51,143 bases of DNA from Bacteroidota bacterium (GTDB lineage: Bacteria > Bacteroidota > Bacteroidia > Chitinophagales > Chitinophagaceae): NCBI GenBank assembly GCA_023392575.1, contig JAEVYV010000319.1:1-51143 (forward strand). The letters run 5' to 3'. This document shows positions 32,579 through 42,286 of this stretch, piece by piece (positions within the stretch are counted from its first letter, which is position 1; every line of letters begins with the position of its first letter). The notes below the pieces were generated by a model. That model was not told the DNA's origin, searched no databases, and was given only the letters and a program-made list of their open reading frames with translations. The position numbers and the translations under genes were made by a program.

Positions 32579-32687
32579 AAAGGTGAATGACCAGTGGTGA
32601 ATGGGATATCCATTATTCCAAGGCTTCGGTCAGGTACGGCGATTACGAGGAGATTGAATTGACCATTCACTATTGACCATTGACATT
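32573..32687. repeat. Word-type inverted repeat
   Basis: The left arm (32573-32605) contains GGTGAATGACCAGTGGTGAA. The right arm (32656-32687) contains GACCATTCACTATTGACCAT. The same GTGAATGG words appear, without a partner arm, at about 37380-37409. Confidence 0.65.
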
Positions 32688-32704
32688 AAAAACAAAAACA
32701 GACC

Positions 32705-33958
32705 GTGGATAGAAAAATTGAAAAAAAGAAGTGGAACAAAAAAAGGATTCTCACTATGGCAGGAATAGCCGGGTTGGCCGTGCTGATTGCCGGCAGCGTT
32801 TACTTTACATCGGGTAAGAGTAAGCTGAATGTAGACGCCGAACGGATCACCATCAGTGAAGTGAAAAAGGGGGCTTTCCAGGAATTTATCCCGGTGAACG
32901 GGGTGGTGCTTCCGCTGACCACTATTTACCTGGACGCTATGGAAGGCGGCCGTGTTGAGGAAAAATTGGTGGAAGATGGTGCCATTGTAAAAAAAGGTCA
33001 GCCTATTATGCGCCTTTCCAATACCGACCTGGAACTAAGCCTGGTGAACCAGCAAACATCGGTTTATAACCTGCTTACCCAAATGCAGATTGCCCGTAAC
33101 GCTGCACAGCAAAACACCACGACCAAGCTTAACCAAATGACCGATGTAGACAACCAGCTAAAGGAAGCCAAGCGGGTCTATGATCTGAACAAAACCCTGT
33201 ACGAGCAAAAAGCTATAGGCCTGCAGGAGTTTAAGCAGTCGGAAAATAATTATAACTATTACGCTGAAAAAAAGAAGCTGACCGACCAGATCATGCAACA
33301 GGACCAGGCTTCTAATGCCCAACAGGTGTCGCAGGCACAGCAGTCGTACAAAGGCTCGCAAACGGCGCTGAATGTCATGCGCAAAAAAGTGGGCGACCTG
33401 ATTGTTCGGGCACCGGTGGATGGACAATTAACCTCGCTGGATGCGGAAGTAGGACAAAGCAAAAACAAGGGAGAACGCCTTGGACAAATTGATGTGCTGA
33501 GTGGCTATAAAGTAAGAGTAGATGTGGATGAGCATTACATCTCCCGTGTTTTTATCGGGTTGATGGGAGAGACTTCTTTTGCAGGAAAGAATTACAAGCT
33601 AAAGATCAATAAAGTATATACACAGGTAAACAACGGCCGCTTCCAGGTTGATATGGAATTTGAAAATGCCGTACCGGAGGGCATTCGCAGGGGACAGACC
33701 ATGCAAATCCGCCTGGCACTTAGCGATGAAACGCAGGCACTGCTGTTAGCGAAAGGCGGCTTCTATCAGCAAACAGGCGGCAACTGGGTTTTTAAAGTAG
33801 ATAAGGATGGGACAACAGCGTATAAGGTGGATGTGCAATTGGGTCGTCAAAATCCTGATTACTACGAAGTGTTGAGTGGTTTGCAGCCGGGTGATAAGAT
33901 CGTGACGTCGAGCTATGAGAATTATGGAAATATGCAGGAGCTGGTGCTGAAGAAGTAA
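32705..33958 (+). CDS. Periplasmic adaptor (MacA/HlyD family) of ABC exporter
   Basis: The 417-residue protein begins with a basic cytoplasmic stretch and a single membrane anchor (about 16-34). The biotinyl-lipoyl-like half-domain follows (GGRVEEKLVEDGAIVKKGQPIMRL, about 78-102), then a long Gln/Lys-rich helical hairpin (about 105-215), the returning lipoyl half (VRAPVDGQLTSLDAEVGQ) and beta-barrel and membrane-proximal domains. The start is a GTG at 32705; no ATG in frame upstream preserves the anchor. MacA-type adaptors join MacB-like permeases to an outer-membrane channel. No TolC gene is in the window. It is the first gene of the transporter operon. Confidence 0.93.
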   Translation: MDRKIEKKKWNKKRILTMAGIAGLAVLIAGSVYFTSGKSKLNVDAERITISEVKKGAFQEFIPVNGVVLPLTTIYLDAMEGGRVEEKLVEDGAIVKKGQPIMRLSNTDLELSLVNQQTSVYNLLTQMQIARNAAQQNTTTKLNQMTDVDNQLKEAKRVYDLNKTLYEQKAIGLQEFKQSENNYNYYAEKKKLTDQIMQQDQASNAQQVSQAQQSYKGSQTALNVMRKKVGDLIVRAPVDGQLTSLDAEVGQSKNKGERLGQIDVLSGYKVRVDVDEHYISRVFIGLMGETSFAGKNYKLKINKVYTQVNNGRFQVDMEFENAVPEGIRRGQTMQIRLALSDETQALLLAKGGFYQQTGGNWVFKVDKDGTTAYKVDVQLGRQNPDYYEVLSGLQPGDKIVTSSYENYGNMQELVLKK

Positions 33959-33960
33959 AA

Positions 33961-34026
33961 GAAGTGGAAAGTGGTAAGTGGGTTGACTCTACTTACGACT
34001 AAACACACCATTAACCACTAACCAAC
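33961..34026. repeat. Word-type inverted repeat, short
   Basis: The left arm (33961-33986) contains GAAGTGGAAAGTGGTAAGTG and the right arm (34005-34026) contains ACACCATTAACCACTAACC. It lies between the adaptor stop and the small secreted peptide. Confidence 0.55.
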
Positions 34027-34041
34027 AAAAAAACTAAAACC

Positions 34042-34191
34042 ATGAAACTGTTCTTTTTGCTGATACCATTTATGGGCATTTATATGACTTCTGCCCTGGC
34101 ACAAAAAAAGGAGTTGCCGCAGCCTGTTGAAGAAAAAGAAACGGTACACTACCGGATCATGCCGGGTAATTTATTATTCCCCTTCAATTAA
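34042..34191 (+). CDS. Small secreted peptide within the ABC operon
   Basis: A 49-codon gene starts with ATG at 34042 and ends with TAA at 34191. Its product begins with a convincing signal peptide (about 1-20, ending TSALA followed by QKK), leaving a mature peptide of about 28 residues that is acidic in the middle (ELPQPVEEKE) and hydrophobic at the end (NLLFPFN). It lies between the adaptor and ATPase genes, on the same strand, 28 bp before the ATPase ATG. I do not recognise it. It might be a transported or signalling peptide, an accessory protein of the exporter, or the remnant of a longer gene. Confidence 0.55.
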   Translation: MKLFFLLIPFMGIYMTSALAQKKELPQPVEEKETVHYRIMPGNLLFPFN

Positions 34192-34219
34192 TCATAAACT
34201 TCATTCTAAACAAAAAACA

Positions 34220-34897
34220 ATGATAAAGATCAAAGACCTCGAAAAAATTTATCGAACAGAAGACGTGGAAACCGTGGCCCTGAATAAACTGACGCTTCAT
34301 GTGAACGAAGGCGAATTTGTAGCCATCATGGGACCATCCGGCTGCGGTAAATCCACCTTGTTAAACATATTGGGTTTATTGGACGATCCGGATAGCGGAA
34401 GTTTTTTGTTTAACGGAATTGAAGTGGCCAATTTTAACGAACGTAAAAGGGCCGACCTGCGTAAAAGAAATATAGGTTTTGTGTTTCAAAGCTTTAACCT
34501 GATAGATGAACTGACGGTTTATGAGAACGTGGAGCTGCCTTTGATCTACCTCGGCGCCAGGCCTTCGGAGCGCAAGCAAAGAGTAGAAGAAGTATTGGAT
34601 AAAATGCAGATCATGCACCGCCGCAATCACTATCCGCAACAACTTTCCGGTGGTCAGCAACAACGTGTGGCCGTGGCAAGGGCCGTGGTGAATAACCCTA
34701 AGATCATTCTTGCGGATGAACCGACTGGTAACCTGGATTCATCAAACGGGAATGAGGTAATGCAAATGCTTACCGACTTGAATGAGCAGGGAACCACCGT
34801 TATTATGGTGACCCACTCCGAACATGATGCCCGTTACAGCCACCGCATCATTCGCATGCTGGACGGACAGACAGTGCTGGAGAATATTATGGTTTGA
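34220..34897 (+). CDS. MacB/LolD-type ABC transporter ATPase
   Basis: The 225-residue ATPase has Walker A GPSGCGKST at 38-46, the Q-loop FQSFNLIDELTV, signature LSGGQQQRVAVARA, Walker B IILADEPTGNLD and the H-loop MVTHSEHDARY. It belongs to the small stand-alone ATPases that drive MacB, LolCDE and FtsX-type permeases. An in-frame TTG start at 34127 would add 31 unrelated residues and overlap the small peptide gene, so the ATG at 34220 is used. It is the only ATPase in the window and is followed by at least seven permeases, so it may serve several of them. Confidence 0.96.
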   Translation: MIKIKDLEKIYRTEDVETVALNKLTLHVNEGEFVAIMGPSGCGKSTLLNILGLLDDPDSGSFLFNGIEVANFNERKRADLRKRNIGFVFQSFNLIDELTVYENVELPLIYLGARPSERKQRVEEVLDKMQIMHRRNHYPQQLSGGQQQRVAVARAVVNNPKIILADEPTGNLDSSNGNEVMQMLTDLNEQGTTVIMVTHSEHDARYSHRIIRMLDGQTVLENIMV

Positions 34898-34952
34898 GCC
34901 GCCATCTGAAACATGCACAGGAGTTGTTTTATACGCCCATAAAATCTAAACC

Positions 34953-37376
34953 ATGATCCGCAATTATTTCAAAATTGCTTTACGCAATTTGATGAAGTAT
35001 AAGTTCATCTCCTTTATCAATCTTTTTGGATTAACGGTAGGCATTACCTGTTGCTTATTGATCCTGGCTTATATCATCAATGAGTTAAGTTTTGATCGGT
35101 ATAACCGGCAAGCGGATAACATCTACCGCGTGGAAAGAACCTTTTTAAATCCACAAACCGGGGCGCTTAATTTGAAGTTGGCAGCGGTTGCGCCACCGGC
35201 AGGTCCATTATTGCAAAACGATTTTAAAGAGATTAAGCAGATCACACGGTTGCTTCAAAACAACTCAGTTCCTTTTCGTTATGAAGAGAAAATGTTCAAT
35301 GAGCAAAACTCCTATTTCGCCGATGAGCATTTGTTTGACGTTTTTGATGTAACGGTAACCAAAGGCAATCCCGCCAAAGCTTTGCAGGAGCCATTCTCTG
35401 TGATGCTTTCGGAAGATGTTGCCAAAAAATACTTCGGCAATGAGGAGCCGCTGAACAAGGTGATCCGGATGAACAACCAGTTCGGGCTTAAAGTTACCGG
35501 GGTATATAAACCGTTTCCCACCAATGCACACCTTCATCCTGAAATGATGATCTCTTTCAATACGCTGAAGGATACGGCCGTGTATGGAGAAGACAATTTA
35601 TTGCACAACTGGGGCAACAATGCCTTCTTTACCTATTTATTGCTGCCACAGAATTATGATCCTCAAAAGCTGGAAGCACAATTCCCGGCTTTTTTAAACA
35701 GGCATATTACAGAGGACAATGGTCCCGTTAAGCCTTCACAATGGACATCTCTTAGTTTGCGAAAATTAACCGATATCCATCTTTTATCACACATGGACGA
35801 TGAAGCAGAAGAAAACGGGGACATAAAAAGGGTTTACATTTTTTCGGCCATCGCTCTTTTTATTTTGCTGATTGCTTGTATCAATTATATGAATCTTTCT
35901 ACGGCAAGGTCTGTGCTGCGTGGAAAGGAAATCGGTATCAGAAAAGTAGTAGGCGCCCGAAAAAAAGAACTGGTGCTGCAATTCTTATGCGAATCTGTGT
36001 TGCTCTGCTGGATCGCGGCGCTGCTGGCGTTTGGCCTGGCTGCACTTTGCCTGCCCGGGCTTAATGAGCTTTCGGGGCAGCATTTATCTATTTCTATTTT
36101 ATTAAAATGGCAGATTCTTTTGCCGCTGCTGCTGGTGCCTTTTCTCTTGGGGATTCTTTCCGGTATTTACCCGGCTTTATTTCTTTCTTCTTTCCAGCCG
36201 GTAAAAGTGTTGAAAGGAGTTATGAAAATTGGCGGAAGCAGTTTATCGTTTCGTAAAGCCCTGGTTGTGGTGCAATTTTCCATTTCTATTATTTTAATTG
36301 TAAGCACGGCTATCGTGTTTCAGCAATTAAGGTTCATGCAAAAAACATCGCTGGGCTTTAAGAAAGACCATATCATAACGGTTGCGTATAACTCAGGCCT
36401 TAACGACAAATATGAATCATTTAAAACGGCCTTGCTGGATAATGCCGGTATCAGGGGTATCACCCGCTCTTCCCGTATTCCGTCGGGCCGCCTGCTGGAT
36501 GCCATGGGCTCGCAAATTGATCGCGGCGACTCATTAACACCAACGCAGGCCGATATAAAATTTGTGGTGGCCGACGAAGATTTTATCCCTACCTACGGCG
36601 TGAATGTTGTGCAGGGAAGAAATTTTTCCAAAAGCTTTGGCATGGATACCGCTTCTTTCCTGATAAACGAAGCAGCCGTAAAAGTCCTGGGCCTAAAATC
36701 GCCTGAAGAAGCAATAGGAAAGCGTTTTCAATATGGTGGCAAAAAAGGACAGTTAATTGGGGTCTTCAATGATTTTCACTTCGAGTCTATGCACCAGCGC
36801 ATTTTGCCGCTGGTATTATTTATTCCAAGAAGCGCAGGAAACTATGGAAGGCTTTCCATAAAAGTATCGGGCAGCATTCCTGCCGCGATTGCACATGTTG
36901 AATCCACCTGGAAAAAGTTTTTACCTGAGATACCATTTGATTACACCTTTCTGGACGACAACTTTGCCCGTCTCTATCAGTCGGAACAACGACAGGAAAG
37001 CATCTTTACCTTGTTTTCCTTCATTGCCATTTTTATTGCCTGCCTCGGCTTATTTGGCTTGTCGGCATTTGCCATATCGCAGCGTGTAAAGGAAATCGGT
37101 ATCCGAAAAGTGCTGGGTGCTGATGTAAGCACTATTGTGGCACTTCTTTCCAAAGATTTTTTAAAGCTGGTAATCATAGCTGCTGTACTGGCTTTCCCGG
37201 TTGCCTGGTACGCCATGCACAAATGGCTGGAAGACTTTGCCTATCGCATTGCTATTCCCTGGTGGATCTTTCCGGCAGCTGGCATTATTGCAGCAATCGT
37301 TGCGTTTAGCACGATCAGCTTTCAGGCCATAAAAGCAGCAACCGCCAATCCTGTAAAAAACTTACGAACAGAATAA
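34953..37376 (+). CDS. MacB/FtsX-type ABC permease 1
   Basis: The 807-residue protein has the duplicated Bacteroidota architecture: a first membrane helix (about 20-42), a periplasmic MacB_PCD domain (about 45-280), an FtsX three-helix block (about 288-410), a fifth helix at about 430-450 (VVVQFSISIILIVSTAIV), a second periplasmic domain, and a C-terminal FtsX block ending in the conserved tail NPVKNLRTE. FtsX-type permeases use ATP hydrolysis for periplasmic mechanical work or export rather than transport through their own membrane domain. It follows the ATPase by 55 bp and is the likeliest partner. It lacks its own ATPase domain. Confidence 0.94.
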   Translation: MIRNYFKIALRNLMKYKFISFINLFGLTVGITCCLLILAYIINELSFDRYNRQADNIYRVERTFLNPQTGALNLKLAAVAPPAGPLLQNDFKEIKQITRLLQNNSVPFRYEEKMFNEQNSYFADEHLFDVFDVTVTKGNPAKALQEPFSVMLSEDVAKKYFGNEEPLNKVIRMNNQFGLKVTGVYKPFPTNAHLHPEMMISFNTLKDTAVYGEDNLLHNWGNNAFFTYLLLPQNYDPQKLEAQFPAFLNRHITEDNGPVKPSQWTSLSLRKLTDIHLLSHMDDEAEENGDIKRVYIFSAIALFILLIACINYMNLSTARSVLRGKEIGIRKVVGARKKELVLQFLCESVLLCWIAALLAFGLAALCLPGLNELSGQHLSISILLKWQILLPLLLVPFLLGILSGIYPALFLSSFQPVKVLKGVMKIGGSSLSFRKALVVVQFSISIILIVSTAIVFQQLRFMQKTSLGFKKDHIITVAYNSGLNDKYESFKTALLDNAGIRGITRSSRIPSGRLLDAMGSQIDRGDSLTPTQADIKFVVADEDFIPTYGVNVVQGRNFSKSFGMDTASFLINEAAVKVLGLKSPEEAIGKRFQYGGKKGQLIGVFNDFHFESMHQRILPLVLFIPRSAGNYGRLSIKVSGSIPAAIAHVESTWKKFLPEIPFDYTFLDDNFARLYQSEQRQESIFTLFSFIAIFIACLGLFGLSAFAISQRVKEIGIRKVLGADVSTIVALLSKDFLKLVIIAAVLAFPVAWYAMHKWLEDFAYRIAIPWWIFPAAGIIAAIVAFSTISFQAIKAATANPVKNLRTE

Positions 37377-37451
37377 ATGGGTGAATGGTGAGTAGTGAAT
37401 GGTGAATGGGACAGAGAGAGAGGAATTATCAAACAGAAAAAGAATTATTAC

Positions 37452-39812
37452 ATGTTTAAAAATTATTTGAAGATCGCACTCCGGAACTTGCTTCGCAACA
37501 AAGCATTTTCTGTTATTAATATTTCAGGACTGGCCATAGGCATGGCCAGCGCCATCCTTATTTTACTGTGGATACAAAATGAAGTAAGCTACGACCAGTT
37601 CCATGAAAAGAAGGACCGTATTTATGAGGCATGGAACCGTGCCGAATTTAGCGGGAAGCTTCAGGCCTGGAATACAACGCCAAAAGTATTGGCCAGGACA
37701 CTGGAAAGGGACATACCCGAGGTGGAACAGGCGGTACGAGTGAACTGGGCCAGCAATTATCTGTTTAGTGTTGGAGAGAAGCGGTTGACTGTTCGAGGTA
37801 ATATTGTTGACTCTAATTTCTTACAGGTATTTAGTTTTCCGTTGGTAAAGGGTAATCCTAAAGTAGCCCTAATGGACATGCACTCCATTGTGCTGACGGA
37901 AAAACTGGCTAAAAAAATATTTGGAGAAGAAGACCCGATGGGCAAGACCATCAAGCTGGATAACAAGGACAACTTTACGGTAACCGGCATTGCCAAGGAT
38001 CTGCCCAACAATACCAGATTCAACTTTGAATATTTATTGCCCTGGTCATACTTACGATCTAATGGTGATGATGACGTATACTGGGGCAACAACTCCACCC
38101 GTACCTATATGCTGCTAAAGCCCAATGTTAGCCTTGCCTCTGTTGCGCCAAAAGTAAAGGTGATCAAACAGCGCTATGCTACCGACGATCCCAAGTGGGA
38201 AATGTTTATTTACCCTATGAGTAAGTGGAGGCTTTACTCCCGGTTTAATGAAGGTGTGGAAGACGGCGGCCGTATAGAATTTGTACGAATGTTTGCCATC
38301 ATTGCGGCCTTTATCTTGCTGATTGCCTGTATCAATTTCATGAATCTGAGTACGGCACGCAGTGAAAAGCGGGCAAAGGAAGTGGGTATCCGTAAAGTGG
38401 TGGGGGCCCAAAAGGGAGCCCTGGTGGGTCAGTTCATTGGTGAATCCATATTGCTGGCTTTTCTTGCAGGAATCATTGCCGTCGCCATTGTACAACTGAG
38501 CCTTCCGGGTTTCAACAAGCTTACCGATAAACAATTATTTATTGACTTTGGAAATATTAATTCATGGTTTGTGGCGCTTGGCTTTATTGTCTTCACAGGC
38601 ATTGTAGCCGGCAGTTATCCTGCTTTTTTTCTTTCTTCTTTTCAGCCGGTAAGGGTGTTGAAGGGAATGTTCCGGTCTTCAAAGGCCCTGGTTACGCCGC
38701 GTAAAGTTCTGGTGGTGTTGCAGTTCACGTTTGCCATCATACTTATCATCAGCACCATCATTGTTAAACACCAGATTGATTATGCCCGAAACCGGGAAGC
38801 AGGTTATGACAAGAATAACCTGATGTATCATTTTCTTTCCGGCGATTTACAAAAGAACTACAACCTTGTAAAAAATGAATTGCTGGCAGCAGGTGTGGCC
38901 ACTTCCATTTCTAAAACAAGTGCACCGCTAACCCAGGGCTGGAGTGATAGCTGGGGTTTTGAGTGGCAAGGGAAAGATCCCAACGATAAAACTGATTTTG
39001 ACCGGTATTCTGCAGATGAAAATCTTGTTACTACAGCCGGATTTCAGTTGGTGAAAGGCCGTGATTTTAATTTAAGCCAATTCCCTACTGATTCCACGGC
39101 TGTCATTCTGAATGAGTTGGCTGTAAAGGCGATGGGTTTTAAAGATCCGATTGGACAAATTGTAAAAGACAACGGCATTGACTGGCATGTAGTGGGCGTG
39201 ATAAAGGATTTCATCCTGCAGTCTCCGTACCATCCGTTAAAACCCATGGTGATTGAAGGGGCCAAAGGCTGGTTTAATGTAATGCATATCAAGCTGAATC
39301 CAAAAAATACTACCGCGCAGAATTTAAAAACGACTGAAGCTATTTTTAAAAAATACAACCCCGAGTATCCTTTTGAGTATAAGTTCATCGATGAAGAATA
39401 CGCGGCCAAGTTTGAGGATGAAAAACGTACCGGCACCCTGACAGCCTTGTTTGCAGGGCTAACCATTTTCATTTCCTGTTTGGGGTTGTTTGGCCTGGCG
39501 GCCTACATGGCGCAAAACCGCATCAAAGAAATCGGCGTGCGGAAGGTATTGGGAGCCTCTGTTACCAATATTACTACGCTGCTTTCAAAAGATTTTCTAA
39601 AACTGGTTATCGTTTCCCTGGTCATTGCTTCTCCGGTTGCCGGCTTTGCCATGTATAAATGGCTGCAGGACTATCCCTACCGTGTAAACATTGAATGGTG
39701 GGTGTTTGTACTGGCCGGCCTGAGCGCCATTGCCATTGCTTTATTTACGGTCAGTTTTCAGGCCATAAAAGCAGCAACGGCCAACCCGGTAAAAAACTTA
39801 CGGACCGAATAA
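37452..39812 (+). CDS. MacB/FtsX-type ABC permease 2
   Basis: The 786-residue permease starts at the ATG at 37452 (MFKNYLKIALRNLLRN); an upstream in-frame start at 37395 would encode repeat-derived residues and is rejected. Architecture matches permease 1: eight predicted helices and two periplasmic MacB_PCD domains. It is more similar to permease 5 than to its immediate neighbours: both carry the segment MDKWRLYSDF/MSKWRLYSRF before helix 2, and TS(A/S)PLT plus a W-rich stretch in the second periplasmic domain. The 75-bp gap before it contains GTGAATGG words. The C-terminal tail is NPVKNLRTE. Confidence 0.93.
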   Translation: MFKNYLKIALRNLLRNKAFSVINISGLAIGMASAILILLWIQNEVSYDQFHEKKDRIYEAWNRAEFSGKLQAWNTTPKVLARTLERDIPEVEQAVRVNWASNYLFSVGEKRLTVRGNIVDSNFLQVFSFPLVKGNPKVALMDMHSIVLTEKLAKKIFGEEDPMGKTIKLDNKDNFTVTGIAKDLPNNTRFNFEYLLPWSYLRSNGDDDVYWGNNSTRTYMLLKPNVSLASVAPKVKVIKQRYATDDPKWEMFIYPMSKWRLYSRFNEGVEDGGRIEFVRMFAIIAAFILLIACINFMNLSTARSEKRAKEVGIRKVVGAQKGALVGQFIGESILLAFLAGIIAVAIVQLSLPGFNKLTDKQLFIDFGNINSWFVALGFIVFTGIVAGSYPAFFLSSFQPVRVLKGMFRSSKALVTPRKVLVVLQFTFAIILIISTIIVKHQIDYARNREAGYDKNNLMYHFLSGDLQKNYNLVKNELLAAGVATSISKTSAPLTQGWSDSWGFEWQGKDPNDKTDFDRYSADENLVTTAGFQLVKGRDFNLSQFPTDSTAVILNELAVKAMGFKDPIGQIVKDNGIDWHVVGVIKDFILQSPYHPLKPMVIEGAKGWFNVMHIKLNPKNTTAQNLKTTEAIFKKYNPEYPFEYKFIDEEYAAKFEDEKRTGTLTALFAGLTIFISCLGLFGLAAYMAQNRIKEIGVRKVLGASVTNITTLLSKDFLKLVIVSLVIASPVAGFAMYKWLQDYPYRVNIEWWVFVLAGLSAIAIALFTVSFQAIKAATANPVKNLRTE

Positions 39813-39822
39813 TTATCATGTT

Positions 39823-42276
39823 ATGATACGAAACTATTTGAAGCTGGCCTGGCGCAATTTGATGAAGAATAAAGTGTTTTCCTTCATCAATATCTTCGGG
39901 CTTTCTGTTGGCCTTACTTGTTGCATCCTGATAACAATTTACATTTTTCATGAGACCAGTTATGACCGGTATCATGAAAGAGCAAAACAGATCTACCGGC
40001 TTGGTACTGTTTTTATTGACCAGGGCGTGGAAGAACGCGGCCTCAACAGTTCGGCTCCGTTGGGCAGAATGCTGCAGCAGGAATACCCGGAAATAGAAGC
40101 TTCCGCAAGGGCCCTCAATCTTTTCCGCGATGATAAAACCTTGTTCCAGTTAAATGAAAATGGAACGGTTAAATCCCTTTATGAAACCAAAGGCTTTCTG
40201 GCCGATTCTAATTTTTTTCAAATTCTGTCGTTTCGCTTTAAAGAAGGTGATCCCAGAACTGCTTTGCAGGAGCCAAACAGTGTTGTGATCAAAGAAGATA
40301 TAGCGCAGAAGCTTTTTGGTGATCAACCCGCTCTTGGCAAAATGGTGCGGGTGAGCAGCAGTACCAATGGCGACACCAGTTTCAGGATAACAGGCGTGTT
40401 TGCCAACCCTCCGGGGCCCTCTCATCTTGACGCACGGTTTTTTCTCTCTTTCAGGGGCGGTAATATGGACCGGTTTGCAAACGACAATCCCAGTTTGGCC
40501 AACAACAACATGTTTTTAACCTACCTGTTGGTGAAAAACGGATCGGATGAAAAAAAGCTGGAACAAAAATTCCCTGACTTTATTCAACGGCATTTGGGCG
40601 AGCAGTTAAAGCAGATGGGCAAGCAAAGAAACTATTTTTTGACACCCATCTCTGATATTTACCTGTCGGGTATTTCCAAGGCCAGCACTACGGCCGGTGG
40701 CAGCAAAACAGCTTTATTTATTCTGGGCTCCATTGCGGTGCTTACCTTATTGATCGCCTGCATTAATTTTATGAATCTCTCTACAGCCAATTCTGCAAAG
40801 AGAGCTTCTGAGGTGGGCGTTCGAAAAGTTTTGGGTGCTCAAAGGCAATCCCTGCTTCGTCAATTTTTAGGCGAGTCGTTGCTAATGGCTGCTATTGCTA
40901 TGGTGTTTGCGCTGCTCTTTACGGTGCTTTTATTGCCGGTTTTTGAACAGGTTTCCGGTAAAACCCTGCTTATTTCAGGGCCGCAAAAACTTACGCTGGG
41001 TGGGTTGTTTATTTTGCTTGCTTTACTAACCGGCTTACTGGCCGGAAGCTATCCCGCCTTTTATCTTTCCTCCTTCAGACCTATTAAAGTGCTGAAAGGA
41101 AAATTTAGCAATTCGCTTGCTGCTATTTCCTTACGAAAAGGCCTGGTGGTTTTTCAATTCATTATTTCCATTGTGTTGATCATCGCCTCCGTGGTCATTG
41201 CTAAACAGATGCGCTATTTGCAGCAAAAGGACCTGGGTTTTCAGAAAGATCAGCAAATCATCATTCCGCTGCGCACCTCCACCGCAAAAGGAAGCGTTCA
41301 GGCATTTAAAAGCAAGGTTGTTAACAACACCAGCATCAGCTCCATTGGAACATCAATGGCGTACCCCGGTATATTTAATCCCCAGGATTGGCTGATGTAC
41401 CGGCAGGGGCAAACGATGGACAATTCAAAACAGGTGTATATAAATCTTGTTGATGATAACTTTCTTCAAACCCTGGGTGTAAAGCTGGTGGCGGGCAGAT
41501 TGTTTTCCTCGCAGTTTGCCGCCGATACACTTACCAGTTTTGTGATTAATGAACAGGCCGTAAAGCAATTTGGCTTTGCTTCGCCCCAGGACGCAGTAGG
41601 CAAGTGGCTTGCCGCCGATTGGGATGGCGAGCAAAACCGTTTTACCATTGTTGGCGTGGTGAAAGATTTTAACTTCAAAGACCTTCACGAAGCCATTGAA
41701 CCTTTTGCCTTTCGCTTTTTCAATGACGCCGATGCTGGATTCAATTATATGATTGCGCATGCCAGTGGTGGAAACGTAAAGCAATCCTTATCGACTCTGG
41801 AAACGGCATGGGAGAAACTCAATCCCAACGAGCCTTTTGAATACAGTTTTCTTGACCAGGATTTTCAAAAAAATTATGACACCGAAAACAGGCGGGCAAG
41901 GCTTATCAATTATTTTACCATTGTGGCGATTATTATTTCCTGCCTGGGGCTTTTCGGGTTGGCCACCTTTACAGCAGAACAAAGAACAAAAGAAATAGGG
42001 ATTAGAAAAGTGCTGGGTGCCAGCGTGTATGGAGTGGTGGCCCTGCTCTCCAAAGATTTTTTAAAGCTGGTCGTCATAGCGGTTCTCGTGGCTTCACCGC
42101 TGGCATGGTATGCCATGAACAAATGGATGCAAAATTTTGCTTACAAAACCGCCATTACCTGGCATGTATTTGCCTTGACAACAGTTGTTGCCGTTTTTAT
42201 TGCATTTGCCACTATCAGTTTCAAGGCCATAAAGGCAGCTTTATCCAATCCGGTAAAAAGCTTACGCACCGAATAA
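39823..42276 (+). CDS. MacB/FtsX-type ABC permease 3
   Basis: The 817-residue permease starts 10 bp after the stop of permease 2, implying cotranscription. The first helix is at about 20-42 (SFINIFGLSVGLTCCILITI). The first periplasmic domain is larger than in permease 2, including the RITGVFANPPGPSHLDARF strand. The FtsX block contains RASEVGVRKVLGAQR, and the second periplasmic domain holds the YMAYP-like stretch SIGTSMAYPGIFNPQDW. The tail is NPVKSLRTE. Confidence 0.93.
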   Translation: MIRNYLKLAWRNLMKNKVFSFINIFGLSVGLTCCILITIYIFHETSYDRYHERAKQIYRLGTVFIDQGVEERGLNSSAPLGRMLQQEYPEIEASARALNLFRDDKTLFQLNENGTVKSLYETKGFLADSNFFQILSFRFKEGDPRTALQEPNSVVIKEDIAQKLFGDQPALGKMVRVSSSTNGDTSFRITGVFANPPGPSHLDARFFLSFRGGNMDRFANDNPSLANNNMFLTYLLVKNGSDEKKLEQKFPDFIQRHLGEQLKQMGKQRNYFLTPISDIYLSGISKASTTAGGSKTALFILGSIAVLTLLIACINFMNLSTANSAKRASEVGVRKVLGAQRQSLLRQFLGESLLMAAIAMVFALLFTVLLLPVFEQVSGKTLLISGPQKLTLGGLFILLALLTGLLAGSYPAFYLSSFRPIKVLKGKFSNSLAAISLRKGLVVFQFIISIVLIIASVVIAKQMRYLQQKDLGFQKDQQIIIPLRTSTAKGSVQAFKSKVVNNTSISSIGTSMAYPGIFNPQDWLMYRQGQTMDNSKQVYINLVDDNFLQTLGVKLVAGRLFSSQFAADTLTSFVINEQAVKQFGFASPQDAVGKWLAADWDGEQNRFTIVGVVKDFNFKDLHEAIEPFAFRFFNDADAGFNYMIAHASGGNVKQSLSTLETAWEKLNPNEPFEYSFLDQDFQKNYDTENRRARLINYFTIVAIIISCLGLFGLATFTAEQRTKEIGIRKVLGASVYGVVALLSKDFLKLVVIAVLVASPLAWYAMNKWMQNFAYKTAITWHVFALTTVVAVFIAFATISFKAIKAALSNPVKSLRTE

Positions 42277-42286
42277 ACAGCTTGCC

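Larger units (their letters stand above)
32244..32704. other. Regulatory intergenic region of the transporter operon
   Basis: From the activator side it holds a word-type inverted repeat (32245-32395), two dyads suited to enhancer binding (32444-32475 and 32493-32510), a candidate sigma-54 promoter (32563-32578) and another word-type inverted repeat (32573-32687) that overlaps the promoter. Confidence 0.55.
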
